Assembly (NCBI GenBank): GCA_039028975.1
Contig: JBCCHB010000011.1
Location: 62,001-126,000, forward strand
Direction of reading: 5' to 3'
DNA from: JAHBNG01 sp039028975
GTDB taxonomy: Bacteria > Chloroflexota > Anaerolineae > Caldilineales > Caldilineaceae
DNA: 64,000 nucleotides
Shown here: in pieces, positions 43,770-51,963 of the stretch
How positions within the stretch are numbered: the first letter of the stretch is position 1
Layout of the letters: each line of letters opens with the position of its first letter
Translations under genes and position numbers: made by a program
Notes under the pieces: model-generated
Databases searched by the model: none
Seen by the model: only the letters and a program-made list of their open reading frames with translations
What the model was told of the DNA's origin: nothing

Positions 43770-44792
43770 ATGACCGTAACAAAAACCAAAGAAAAAGCCT
43801 TCTGCAATGTCGCTGCCCGCGAACTTGGTCTCGATCCAGCAGGACATGCTGGCTCTTTCAACGATGCTGTACTGATTGAGACAAAGCTGCCTTGGGTGCG
43901 TTCGATCTATCAGGAAGCGGGTGCGCTGCCCCAAGAAGCCATCGATCTGATGGGGTTGTGGATGGAGCGCTACAAAGAGACCGGCGTATTTGGTCACCGT
44001 CCGCTGCTCCTTGCGCCGGATAAAGAGTACTCCCAGGATGGCTATCGACGCGTTGTTTTTTACGACAAGCCGAGCGACGGCACACCCTTTGAGGCCTTCA
44101 GCCAGCGCGAATATCTGGTTCCAGATGAAGACTTGGGGTTGTTGCTGTGGGCACTCTTCGAGAAGCCAGAGACACTTCCCGAGTTTGATGATTACCAGGT
44201 ACCCATGGCCCAAATAGCACGCGACGTTCTTGTCTGTACCCACGGCACCATCGATGTAGCCTGCGCCAAGTTTGGTTATCCGCTTTACAAGATGCTGCGC
44301 GATGACTTTGCTGGCAAGCCCTGCTACGAAAATCTGCGCGTCTGGCGGGTCAGCCACTTTGGTGGCCACGTCTTTGCGCCTACGCTGATGGATATGCCTA
44401 CCGGACACTATTGGGCCTACATTGGCGAAGAGCAGGCTGCGCAAATTGTCGAGCGTAGCGGCGATGTATCCGGGCTGCGGGAACACTACCGCGGCTGGGC
44501 GGGATTAGACCGCGGGTTCACTCAAGCCGCTGAGCGGGAACTTTGGCAGCAGAAAGGCTGGTCTTGGTTCGATGCACCCAAGAGCGGTCAAGTCATCGGC
44601 AAAGATGAGCAGGATGATCCGCAATGGGCCGATGTGCAACTTACATACATTCACGACGGCGTTGAAGAGGTCTACCAAGCACACGTTGACATTGAGAAAA
44701 CAATCGAAACGCATCCATCAACGGACAGAGATAATTTATACGCATACCCACAGTATCGAGTTGGTCCTTTGTCATTCGTCCAGGGTCCATAG
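43770..44792 (+). CDS. Sucrase/ferredoxin-like protein (thioredoxin-like [2Fe-2S] candidate)
   Basis: The 340-residue protein matches the Suc_Fer-like family: an N-terminal FCNVAARELGLDPAGHAGSFN, then CTHGTIDVACAKFGYPLYK with two Cys, and VWRVSHFGGHVFAPTLMDMPTG with the family's HxGGH motif. Members carry a thioredoxin-like fold, with Cys and His residues suited to bind a [2Fe-2S] cluster. Function in bacteria is poorly known. The closeness to a binding-protein gene suggests a reductase or iron-handling role, for example release of iron from an imported chelate. This is inference. Confidence 0.82.
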   Translation: MTVTKTKEKAFCNVAARELGLDPAGHAGSFNDAVLIETKLPWVRSIYQEAGALPQEAIDLMGLWMERYKETGVFGHRPLLLAPDKEYSQDGYRRVVFYDKPSDGTPFEAFSQREYLVPDEDLGLLLWALFEKPETLPEFDDYQVPMAQIARDVLVCTHGTIDVACAKFGYPLYKMLRDDFAGKPCYENLRVWRVSHFGGHVFAPTLMDMPTGHYWAYIGEEQAAQIVERSGDVSGLREHYRGWAGLDRGFTQAAERELWQQKGWSWFDAPKSGQVIGKDEQDDPQWADVQLTYIHDGVEEVYQAHVDIEKTIETHPSTDRDNLYAYPQYRVGPLSFVQGP

Positions 44793-44928
44793 TCCAGGGT
44801 CCTGAGTCTTTGGCTTTCTGGTCACTGGACATACAGTACGTAATGGTTCACGTTTGGTTAAAGAAAGCGGCGGTTGAGTATCAGAGTATGGTGAACTGTT
44901 TAAAAAATAGAAGTTAAACTTACATTTT

Positions 44929-44941
44929 GTCCCGTAGGGAC
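44929..44941. repeat. Small hairpin GTCCCGTAGGGAC
   Basis: A 5-bp stem with a 3-nt loop lies in the 170-bp gap between the ferredoxin-like gene and the small gene at 44963. The first part of the gap (44765-44830) has reverse-type heptamer units. Confidence 0.45.
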
Positions 44942-44962
44942 GCATAACTTTAGGAAATTAAC

Positions 44963-45145
44963 ATGGACGACAAAATTGAGATCACCACCGAAATTCAACG
45001 TGATCAAACCGAATGGCTGGAAGAAATGGCGAAAAAATATGAGCTGCCCGACTCAGCCAAAGTACTACGCGTCTTGCTCGACTATGCCATGCAAGACGGT
45101 GATGAGGACGAAATATTTGACACGATCCGCTGTAATCATTGTTAG
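44963..45145 (+). CDS. Small hypothetical protein, possible ribbon-helix-helix-like with C-terminal CxxxC-type end
   Basis: AGGA precedes the ATG by 8-9 nt. The 60-residue product has a short strand (IEITTEIQRDQTEWLEEM) followed by two helices (SAKVLRVLLDYAMQ), compatible with a ribbon-helix-helix fold. It ends acidic then TIRCNHC, with Cys-x2-Cys at the very end that could bind a metal or cluster. I do not recognise a named family. A small DNA-binding or metal-responsive protein is a guess. Confidence 0.6.
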   Translation: MDDKIEITTEIQRDQTEWLEEMAKKYELPDSAKVLRVLLDYAMQDGDEDEIFDTIRCNHC

Positions 45146-45255
45146 TTGCTGGTCATTAGTTACTTGCCATTGGTCAGTTGTCACTTGACGATAAAGCACT
45201 GCTGAAGCCTCTATTCATCACAAACAGGGAACAAATGACTAACGACAAAGGGCAA

Positions 45256-45372
45256 ATGACCAATCGTAACATACTCGCCCTGGGCTTGGTTAGCTTCTTC
45301 ACTGCTCTTGGTGGTCTACTCGTTATTCTGCGTCTGCACTCAGTAATGCGGCCATTAATGATTGAGACATAA
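45256..45372 (+). CDS. Possible small single-helix membrane protein
   Basis: The frame MTNRNILALGLVSFFTALGG continues with VILRLHSVMRP and one hydrophobic helix. The upstream part of the open frame (from 45178) is heptamer-derived and probably not translated. The 38-residue size makes this a weak call; no family is recognised. Confidence 0.3.
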   Translation: MTNRNILALGLVSFFTALGGLLVILRLHSVMRPLMIET

Positions 45373-45490
45373 TTGCCATTAGCTCAATAGCTAAACAAGG
45401 TTAATGTGAAATCTATTCTCGATTAACAAACTTGCTAATCCGTTCCTATGATTTGTGCCTCAAAATTGAGTGAAATAGGAGCGAAAATCA

Positions 45491-45499
45491 TGCTATTAT
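45491..45499 (+). promoter_or_regulatory. Extended -10 promoter, predicted leaderless transcript
   Basis: TGCTATTAT is an extended -10 (TGn plus TATTAT). Its distance to the ATG at 45509 would put transcription start 0-4 bp before the start codon. There is no Shine-Dalgarno sequence; the bases before ATG are TTTAATAATA. A weak TTGAGT lies 22 bp upstream of the -10. Confidence 0.45.
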
Positions 45500-45508
45500 T
45501 TAATAATA

Positions 45509-46012
45509 ATGACAGATGGCCAACTCGGACAAGCAAACCAGATCTACCAACATCTACTTGATAGCCAGCAATCTGTTATTCTTGCCACCATGAGTGAGGA
45601 TGGCTCACCGCTTTCGAGCTATGCACCCTGTGCTGTTGATAGCAACAAGAATTTCTACATATTTGTCAGCGCGCTCTCCCAACACACGGGCAATCTAATC
45701 CGTCACCAGCAAGCCAGCCTTATGCTCATTGCAGATGAAGCGGATTCATCCCAAATATTTGCCCGCGAGCGTCTCATCTTTCAGTGCAAGGTATCTCTGA
45801 TCGAAAGGGATAGTGATGTGTGGGCAATATCATCAAAGCTTTATGGGGAACGCTTTGCAGATATGTTTCCGCTGTTGAGCTCGCTGAGTGATTTTTCGAT
45901 GGTGCAGCTAACGCCTACTAGCGGTCAACTCATCGTTGGATTTGGGCAGGCTTACAACATTGGTGCAGACCTGACGACCCTGAACCACCGTAACCCAAGA
46001 GCAAATACCTAA
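45509..46012 (+). CDS. HugZ/HutZ-like heme-degrading or heme-binding protein
   Basis: The 167-residue split-barrel protein shows LLDSQQSVILATMSEDGSPLSS, FYIFVSALSQHTGNLIRHQQASLMLI and the terminal GQLIVGFGQAYNI. These are the features of the HugZ/HutZ branch of the PPOX superfamily, which binds heme and opens the porphyrin ring to release iron. The C-terminal His that coordinates heme in HugZ is not obvious here (the end is TTLNHRNPRANT; His near residue 161 is a candidate). It precedes the flavodoxin fusion by 25 bp, a plausible electron donor pair. Confidence 0.82.
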   Translation: MTDGQLGQANQIYQHLLDSQQSVILATMSEDGSPLSSYAPCAVDSNKNFYIFVSALSQHTGNLIRHQQASLMLIADEADSSQIFARERLIFQCKVSLIERDSDVWAISSKLYGERFADMFPLLSSLSDFSMVQLTPTSGQLIVGFGQAYNIGADLTTLNHRNPRANT

Positions 46013-46037
46013 ACTCGTTCTAAGGAAACAATCACCC

Positions 46038-47132
46038 ATGACCGTTGATTCAAACTATTTTCAAATTGATGAAAGCGACCCGCACTACTTGTTAATCTCC
46101 GAAACGGGAGACCACCCAGAGCCGGATGATTACCGTGCACTGATGCGACGTTGGCTGGCTCGCGTCGAAGAGTTCGAGCAGGGAGAAAACCCGCAGCGTT
46201 TTGGTTTGGTTATTGTCCATGGTCGTCACGAGCACGACCATGAGGACGGCGATGATCATGATCACGAACATGAACGAGATGGCGATCGTGAGGCCGAATT
46301 TACAAAGCTCATCAACGATTTCCGTCGCGACTATCGTGATCGAGTGAGTGTTGCGTGCAGTGGATACGCCAATATCTACGCTGCCGAGGATATTCGGAAG
46401 TGGTATGGCGAGGGAGAAGAGGGTCTGACCAAAATGCAAGAAAATATGGAACGTTTTGCCCAGTATTCATTTGGTATTCCGGCAGGCGTCTTTACTGATG
46501 TAGAATCAGCAAAAAAATGGCTTATCGAGCAAGCCTCAGTGGCTTCGCCTCCGGCGACAAATGGCCACATACCAGCAACCAGTAACCAGCAACTAGCAAC
46601 CAAAATTGGTCTATTCTACGGCAGCACCACTGGCGTTACCGAGTATGTTGCTGACAGAATCGAGGATGCATGGGAGGCAATTACCCAACAACACATCATG
46701 CCCATCAACATTACGAATATAGATGATGCCGAATTACTCACCACTTACAAACAGCTCATTTTAGGCATCCCCACCTGGAATATTGGTCAGCTTCAGGACG
46801 ATTGGGAAATTGTCTTCCCTGAGTTAGACAATCTGGACTTTGACGGTATTCAGGTCGCCATCTTTGGCGTCGGAGATGCCCGCGGTTACCCTCAGAACTT
46901 TCTGGATGCAGTCGGCATGCTTGGCAAAAAGTTGCGTGAACGCGGTGCCCAACTTGCTGGTTATTGGCCGACAGAGGGTTATGAGTTTACTGAATCGAAA
47001 GCGCTGGAGAATGGGAAATTTATGGGCTTGGGTATTGATGAAGTGAGCCAAGCTGACCAGACCGAGGCTCGCATTGCCCACTGGGTGACACAGCTTGTGG
47101 GTGAGTTCAAACTAGAAGCAGTTGTTGCGTAA
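46038..47132 (+). CDS. His/Asp-rich N-terminal domain fused to a long-chain flavodoxin
   Basis: Residues 1-168 form a soluble domain resembling SpoIIAA/STAS-like proteins (YFQIDESDPHYLLISETGDH...GYANIYAAEDIRKWYG). An insert at 61-83 is extremely rich in His, Asp and Glu (HGRHEHDHEDGDDHDHEHER) and should bind metal. Residues about 170-188 are a linker encoded partly by five heptamer units. Residues 189-355 are a long-chain flavodoxin (YGSTTGVTEY, GIPTWNIGQLQDDWE, GDARGYPQNFLDAVG). The flavodoxin may reduce the HugZ-like partner upstream or replace ferredoxin when iron is short. The N-terminal domain assignment is tentative. Confidence 0.82.
   Translation: MTVDSNYFQIDESDPHYLLISETGDHPEPDDYRALMRRWLARVEEFEQGENPQRFGLVIVHGRHEHDHEDGDDHDHEHERDGDREAEFTKLINDFRRDYRDRVSVACSGYANIYAAEDIRKWYGEGEEGLTKMQENMERFAQYSFGIPAGVFTDVESAKKWLIEQASVASPPATNGHIPATSNQQLATKIGLFYGSTTGVTEYVADRIEDAWEAITQQHIMPINITNIDDAELLTTYKQLILGIPTWNIGQLQDDWEIVFPELDNLDFDGIQVAIFGVGDARGYPQNFLDAVGMLGKKLRERGAQLAGYWPTEGYEFTESKALENGKFMGLGIDEVSQADQTEARIAHWVTQLVGEFKLEAVVA
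46571..46605. repeat. Five heptamers inside a coding sequence
   Basis: ACCAGCA, ACCAGTA, ACCAGCA, ACTAGCA and ACCAAAA are consecutive and in frame, encoding part of the linker PATSNQQLATK. They are the same unit type as the intergenic arrays. Confidence 0.85.
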
Positions 47133-47290
47133 ATATGTCAGCCTAAAGGGGCGTAGCCATAGTAGGTTCGGTTACATATCGCAAATGATGGCAACGATCA
47201 TGGATTGATGATATTGTGCTAGACTTTAGTAAGATGTAGGTCATTCCTCTGATCACATTAACCCATTCAGAGTTTATGCAGAACTTTGGT

Positions 47291-47311
47291 TGGTCAAACT
47301 GTTATTGACCA
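47291..47311. promoter_or_regulatory. Candidate operator upstream of ferritin
   Basis: TGGTCAA-ACTGTTA-TTGACCA is a perfect 7-7-7 dyad located 63 bp before the ferritin start. It overlaps a possible -35 element (TTGACC). It does not match the consensus of Fur or DtxR/IdeR boxes as I know them. Confidence 0.4.
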
Positions 47312-47373
47312 TATCAAACCCAGTATCGTGCATAAGCACTATTTAGTAAATATATCTGAAAAGGATACGCACA

Positions 47374-47883
47374 ATGAACAACAAAATTCAAGATGCTCTA
47401 AATGATCAAATTCGCCATGAACTGTTTGCGTTCTACTCGTATTTATCAATGTCGGCGTGGCTAGAGGCCAACGATTGGCCAGGTTTTGCGCAATGGATAC
47501 GTACTCACAGCGAAGAAGAACAGATGCATGCAATGAAGATATACGACTTTATTAATGATCGCAGCGGTATTGTCACGCTCCAGGCCATCGACCAACCCCA
47601 AACCGAATTTGATTCGGTGGAGCAGCTCTTCGAGACAGCACTGGAGCATGAGCGGCACGTGACGGCCTCCATCAATCGTATTTATAAGCTGGCGCAAGAG
47701 GAGGCAGACTACCCAACTCAGGTGTTGATGGAGTGGTACATTCAAGAGCAGGTTGAAGAAGAGAAGTTGGTAGAAGATGCCCTTGTCATGGTTAAACGTG
47801 CGAATAATGATCCATTTCAGTTGCTGTATGTTGATGGGCAAATCCACCTTGTGACTGGTGGTGAGGAAGAAGCAGTAGCGTAG
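47374..47883 (+). CDS. ftnA: Bacterial ferritin (non-heme iron storage)
   Basis: AAAGGA lies about 9 nt before the ATG. The 169-residue protein has the four-helix ferritin pattern, with ferroxidase ligands Glu16 (RHELFAFYSY), Glu49 and His52 (EEEQMHAM), Glu93 (EHERHV) and Gln/Glu residues in WYIQEQVEEE. It stores iron as a mineral in the cytoplasm after oxidising Fe(II). The C-terminus ends in an acidic GGEEEAVA. A perfect inverted repeat lies in its 241-bp upstream region, suggesting its own control. It fits as the intracellular sink of the import systems around it. Confidence 0.93.
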   Translation: MNNKIQDALNDQIRHELFAFYSYLSMSAWLEANDWPGFAQWIRTHSEEEQMHAMKIYDFINDRSGIVTLQAIDQPQTEFDSVEQLFETALEHERHVTASINRIYKLAQEEADYPTQVLMEWYIQEQVEEEKLVEDALVMVKRANNDPFQLLYVDGQIHLVTGGEEEAVA

Positions 47884-48006
47884 CCAAAAAGTCTGAATAC
47901 CTATAGCTTCTGTACTGCGTTCAGAATGCAATCTGGAGTTTCTGAATGCGAAACTACTCTGTATATGGGTTGAAAAAAACTCCAGAACGGAGATTGAATC
48001 TACCTT

Positions 48007-49050
48007 ATGACCGCGACAATCATCTCTCAAACGAGCGGAACGCTGCGTTTTGTCCGTTCGCGCGCCATGCTCTCGCTTGGCATCTTAATTGGCATCGGCC
48101 TCTTATTGATGACTATGATGCTAAGTATTGGCTTCGGGGCTGCCGATATTGCGCCCGCTGATGTCTTGGCTGCTGTCTTCACCTTTGATGAAACGTCAAC
48201 TGACCACCTGATTATTCGTACACTGCGGGTGCCGCGCGCTGCGGTGGCGGCTCTCGTTGGGGCATCGCTAGCAGTGGCCGGAGCCATCATGCAGGGCTTG
48301 ACCCGCAATCCGCTTGGTGACCCGGGAATTCTGGGCATCAACACAGGTGCAGCTTTAGCCGTTGTGGCCGCCGTCTTTTTTCTCAACATTGCGTCGCTGT
48401 CGCTCTATGCAATCTTTGCCTTTGTTGGGGCAGGCATTACTGCCGTAGCAGTTTACGCCATCGGCTCGCTAGGGCGGGGTGGACCGACCCCCCTCAACCT
48501 GACCATTGCTGGTGCTGCACTCACGGCCCTGCTCTCTTCATTCACGACAGGCGTACTGATTATGAACCAGCGTACGCTGGAAGAGGTGCGTTTCTGGCTG
48601 GCAGGTTCGGTTGCGGGGCGCGACTTGGATTTACTGCTCCAGGTGTCTCCCTATCTGGCGGGGGGACTGATATTAGCTTTTGCCCTAGGTCGGCAGATTA
48701 CAACCATCTCGCTGGGTGAGGATGTGGCCAAGGGGCTGGGGCAGAATACAGGCTGGGTCAAGGGGCTATCGGCTGTGTCAGTGATATTACTAGCTGGTGG
48801 TGCCGTGGCCGTGGCTGGACCTATCGGCTTTATCGGGCTGGTGATTCCCCACGTTGTTCGCTTCATTGTGGGGGTGGATTACCGCTGGATTTTGCCCTAT
48901 GCTGCCATCTTAGGTGGCATCTTTTTGCTTATTTCCGACGTGGGCGCCAGATTATTGTTACGTCCAACTGAATTGCCCGTGGGCGTGATGACGGCTTTAA
49001 TCGGCGGTCCATTCTTCGTCTATCTTGTGCGGTGGAGAGTTCGTAGATAG
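48007..49050 (+). CDS. FecCD/BtuC-type ABC transporter permease
   Basis: VPRAAVAALVGASLAVAGAIMQG, LTRNPLGDPGILGINTGA, GEDVAKGLGQNTGWVKG and GPIGFIGLVIPHVVRFIVGVD identify a canonical FecD/FepD-type permease of 347 residues. Unlike the permeases at 17496 and 31898 it keeps the standard QGLTRNPL motif. It probably pairs with the permease at 49705, the two being separated by an Lrp-type regulator. No ATPase or binding-protein gene is adjacent. Confidence 0.92.
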   Translation: MTATIISQTSGTLRFVRSRAMLSLGILIGIGLLLMTMMLSIGFGAADIAPADVLAAVFTFDETSTDHLIIRTLRVPRAAVAALVGASLAVAGAIMQGLTRNPLGDPGILGINTGAALAVVAAVFFLNIASLSLYAIFAFVGAGITAVAVYAIGSLGRGGPTPLNLTIAGAALTALLSSFTTGVLIMNQRTLEEVRFWLAGSVAGRDLDLLLQVSPYLAGGLILAFALGRQITTISLGEDVAKGLGQNTGWVKGLSAVSVILLAGGAVAVAGPIGFIGLVIPHVVRFIVGVDYRWILPYAAILGGIFLLISDVGARLLLRPTELPVGVMTALIGGPFFVYLVRWRVRR

Positions 49051-49183
49051 CTTTATCGTTAATCACCGACTGTCATTCGTTGGCCATTCTCCCAGAACCG
49101 AAATACTGGGGGGACATGTATAGCCAATGAGCAGTAATGAACGACAAGGGACTAACAACGGCTAACCATTCAGGAGTATATCA

Positions 49184-49660
49184 ATGTTGGATCAGACGGA
49201 TCTACGGATAATTGATCTGTTGCAGGAAGATTCAAGCATATCTAATGCAGTGCTTGCTCAGAAATTAGCGTTAAAAGCGTCAACTGTTTATGAACGGGTA
49301 AAAAAGCTAGAGAGAAGCAGAATTATTCACCGTTATGCAGCACAGGTCGATCCAGATGCTGTTGGCAAACCCATATTGGCCTTTATCCGACTGATTGTTG
49401 GCCCGACCACTGATTACTCTAAGTCTAAAAAGCATGTTGCGGAGTTATGTATCCGTGAACCGAGCGTGCTGGAGTGCCATGTTATGGCTGGTGAAGATGA
49501 CTATCTGTTAAAGGTTCGAGCCGCCAATATGCGGGAGTTGGAGCTACTCATCGAGAAAATCCGATCCAGCACTACCATCACGAATTCTATTATCAGCAGC
49601 GTGCTATCATCCCCTAAAGAGACCTTTAAGGTGACACCATCTGTCACCATTGGTCATTAG
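49184..49660 (+). CDS. Lrp/AsnC-family transcriptional regulator
   Basis: CAGGAG precedes the ATG by 8 nt. The 158-residue protein has an N-terminal winged helix (LDQTDLRIIDLLQEDSSISNAVLAQKLALKASTVYERVKKLE) and a C-terminal ligand-binding RAM domain (VLECHVMAGEDDYLLKVRAANMRELE). Such proteins usually sense amino acids. Its position between two FecCD permease genes suggests local control of this pair, though the substrate sensed is unknown. Confidence 0.9.
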   Translation: MLDQTDLRIIDLLQEDSSISNAVLAQKLALKASTVYERVKKLERSRIIHRYAAQVDPDAVGKPILAFIRLIVGPTTDYSKSKKHVAELCIREPSVLECHVMAGEDDYLLKVRAANMRELELLIEKIRSSTTITNSIISSVLSSPKETFKVTPSVTIGH

Positions 49661-49704
49661 ATGCCAATCATCAATGACCAGAAACCAATAAAGCAAGTAA
49701 CATC

Positions 49705-50778
49705 ATGCAACAAAACCCCACCTGGTACACCGTACGACCTCACCGAGTACCCATCTCATTCCGTATCGATCGCCGCGTGCCGTTTGTACTGGCATCGGTG
49801 GTTTTAGTCACCTTAGCCGTTATGGTCATCAACATTGGTGTCGGTGAGTACCCGATTGCGCCGATGGATGTGATCCGCACAGTTCTGCACATAGAGCCGC
49901 CCGCTGATAGCGGTGCCAGTTTTGATGATTATAACTTTATTGTGAACACGCTGCGTTTGCCCCGTATGCTGGTAGCGGCGCTGGTTGGGTTGGCTTTGGG
50001 TGTATCTGGCACAATCTTGCAGGGGCTGACACGCAATCCGCTAGCTGCCCCCGGCATTCTCGGTATCAATGCAGGGGCGGGCTTTGTAGCCGTTACGCTG
50101 ATTGTAGTGCTGGAAATCACAACACCTGGCATTATCCCACTCGCAGCCTTTGGCGGTGCAGTAACGGTAGCATTGCTTATCTATCTACTAGCTTGGCGAG
50201 GCGGCGATTCACCCATCCGGCTAATTCTGATAGGCATCGGTCTTGGTGCTGTCACCAATGCGCTGACTACGTTGATGATCACCTTTGGCGACATCTGGAA
50301 CGTACAGCGTGCGCTCATCTGGTTGACGGGCAGTGTCTATGGTCGCTCGTGGGATGAGTTCTGGCCATTGTTCGCCTGGGTACTAATATTTTCTCCACTG
50401 GCCTTTTTACTTGCTCGGGATCTCAACGCGCTAAATCTGGGTGAAGATGTGGCCAAAGGTTTGGGGACGCGGGTCGAATTACGCCGTGGATTACTACTTC
50501 TTGCCGCCGTGGCTCTTGCTGGAGCAACCGTGGCCGCAGCCGGGACAATTGGCTTTGTAGGACTTATGGCACCACACATCTCGCGGAGGTTGTCGGGACC
50601 AGATCATATTGGTCTGTTGCCAACCGCTGGCGTCGTTGGCGCGCTGATTGTCGTAGCTGCCGATCTGGTTGGGCGGACAATTCTTGCGCCGATTGAGCTA
50701 CCAGCGGGATTGGTGACGGCAGCTATCGGTGCACCTTTCTTTATCTACCTGTTGTTACGTCAGAGAAGGGCAGTTTAG
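49705..50778 (+). CDS. FecCD/BtuC-type ABC transporter permease
   Basis: The 357-residue protein shows LPRMLVAALVGLALGVSGTILQG, LTRNPLAAPGILGINAGA, GEDVAKGLGTRVELRRG and GTIGFVGLMAPHISRRLSGPD. It is a FepG/FecC-like partner for the permease at 48007. The start follows repeat units (ATGACCA, GAAACCA) and the ribosome site is weak. The 243-bp region downstream of it has a small palindrome, TTGTAT-TGGAT-ATACAA (50933-50949), ahead of the MerR gene and otherwise nothing I can name. Confidence 0.92.
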   Translation: MQQNPTWYTVRPHRVPISFRIDRRVPFVLASVVLVTLAVMVINIGVGEYPIAPMDVIRTVLHIEPPADSGASFDDYNFIVNTLRLPRMLVAALVGLALGVSGTILQGLTRNPLAAPGILGINAGAGFVAVTLIVVLEITTPGIIPLAAFGGAVTVALLIYLLAWRGGDSPIRLILIGIGLGAVTNALTTLMITFGDIWNVQRALIWLTGSVYGRSWDEFWPLFAWVLIFSPLAFLLARDLNALNLGEDVAKGLGTRVELRRGLLLLAAVALAGATVAAAGTIGFVGLMAPHISRRLSGPDHIGLLPTAGVVGALIVVAADLVGRTILAPIELPAGLVTAAIGAPFFIYLLLRQRRAV

Positions 50779-51021
50779 ACATATTAGAAATGTTCCACCT
50801 CAAACTGATGAGCCTTGTTGGAAACTGGTAGGAATGAACACTGACGCCTAAGCCACTATTTCCCGATGGCGCATTTGCTGATTATCTATTCATCAATGAT
50901 ACTCAAACCTATCGGCCCAGTACAGACAAACATTGTATTGGATATACAAGAGCTGCAAATGCAAAAAAGTGACCAAAGATTATAACGATATCATGCCATC
51001 ACCTTTGCCTATGCCGACTGA

Positions 51022-51846
51022 ATGAAGACCAGTATGGGTAAGACCAGTACCGAACAAACTGATTCCATGTTAACAATCGGCCAGCTCGCAAAACAGGCTG
51101 GCCTACGCACGTCTGCGCTACGTTACTATGAGGAACAACAGTTACTGACGCCTGTGGCCCGGGCGGACAATGGCTACCGGCTCTACGATACGGCGGCAGC
51201 GGAGACCGTTCGCTTTATCCAGCGGGCGCAGCGGTTGGGCTTTGCCTTGGCAGATATTCGGACGCTGTTGCAAGGCATCAAACAGAACGTGCTCGATGAA
51301 GAGACCATTGTCCAGATTGCCGAATCTCGCTTCCTGGCCATTGAAGAAAGGTTGACGAGCCTGCTCGCGTTGCGCCACGAAATGGCCCTCTTTCTGCAAG
51401 ACATCCACGCCCGGTTGGCGGGCAAAGATTCGCTCAACGCATCAGCTCTCTTTGCGCAACTGGTCGATCACGTCTGCACAAGTCCTCCCAATCAATCGCC
51501 TGATACCATGCTAGACTGGCTCCTACAGCAGGTAGGCTGCCAATTGACCACAAGCGAAGGTCTACAGCTTCTAGAACAACTGCGCGGACAGCACATTCAC
51601 ATTTGGGAAGAGCAAGACGGTTATCGCATTCTGGTCGTCAGCGATGATCCGGCTATAGGTCAAGCCCTTGATGCCATAACCAAGCTCGAAATGCAGTGCC
51701 ACGTCCATCGCCATGCAGACAATGTCCCTGACTTGCTACACAATCACGAAGGTTTTCTCCTCATCTGCGGCGGACGCAGCGCATTCGTCTTCGCCAGGCT
51801 CTTCCTGACGTTGTCTACAAAAAAACCAGATGAGGCTAAACTCTAA
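51022..51846 (+). CDS. MerR-family regulator with extended C-terminus
   Basis: The DNA-binding domain is clear: LTIGQLAKQAGLRTSALRYYEEQQLL, then ARADNGYRLYDTAA. The dimerisation helix continues to about residue 135, with Cys in DHVCTSP where ZntR/CadR-like proteins hold a metal-ligand Cys. At 274 residues it is about twice as long as metal-sensing MerR proteins. The extra 130 residues have QLRGQHIHIWEEQDGYRILVVSDDP and another His/Cys cluster (MQCHVHRHAD). It lies upstream of a P1B-ATPase gene, whose promoter has a MerR-type layout, so it is probably its activator. Start may be at residue 16 (MLTIGQL). Confidence 0.88.
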   Translation: MKTSMGKTSTEQTDSMLTIGQLAKQAGLRTSALRYYEEQQLLTPVARADNGYRLYDTAAAETVRFIQRAQRLGFALADIRTLLQGIKQNVLDEETIVQIAESRFLAIEERLTSLLALRHEMALFLQDIHARLAGKDSLNASALFAQLVDHVCTSPPNQSPDTMLDWLLQQVGCQLTTSEGLQLLEQLRGQHIHIWEEQDGYRILVVSDDPAIGQALDAITKLEMQCHVHRHADNVPDLLHNHEGFLLICGGRSAFVFARLFLTLSTKKPDEAKL

Positions 51847-51887
51847 GGTTCATTCACCCCCAAATCATCCATTTCACAAATTGCCCC

Positions 51888-51919
51888 TTGACATTCAACC
51901 CCACTTGAAGGTGTACCAT
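51888..51919 (+). promoter_or_regulatory. MerR-type promoter/operator of the P1B-ATPase gene
   Basis: TTGACA (51888-51893) and TACCAT (51914-51919) are 20 bp apart, the over-long spacing typical of MerR-activated promoters. Inside the spacer TTCAA-CCCCAC-TTGAA (51894-51909) is a perfect dyad. The arrangement resembles CueR/ZntR-class operators. The ATPase start codon is at 51964. Confidence 0.7.
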
Positions 51920-51963
51920 ATGCCCAGAGAACTAATTTTCATTTGATCAACTCGAAAGGCATC

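Noticed and set aside
45178..45255. N-terminal extension of the small membrane frame
   Set aside because: Encoded by heptamer repeat units with several alternative ATGs; a start at 45256 is more sensible.
47461..48030. Long minus-strand frame opposite ferritin
   Set aside because: It is the antisense shadow of the ferritin gene, which has clear ferroxidase residues.
50933..50949. MerR operator upstream of the merR-like gene
   Set aside because: TTGTAT/ATACAA is a short palindrome with no fitting -35/-10 pair around it; too weak to call.
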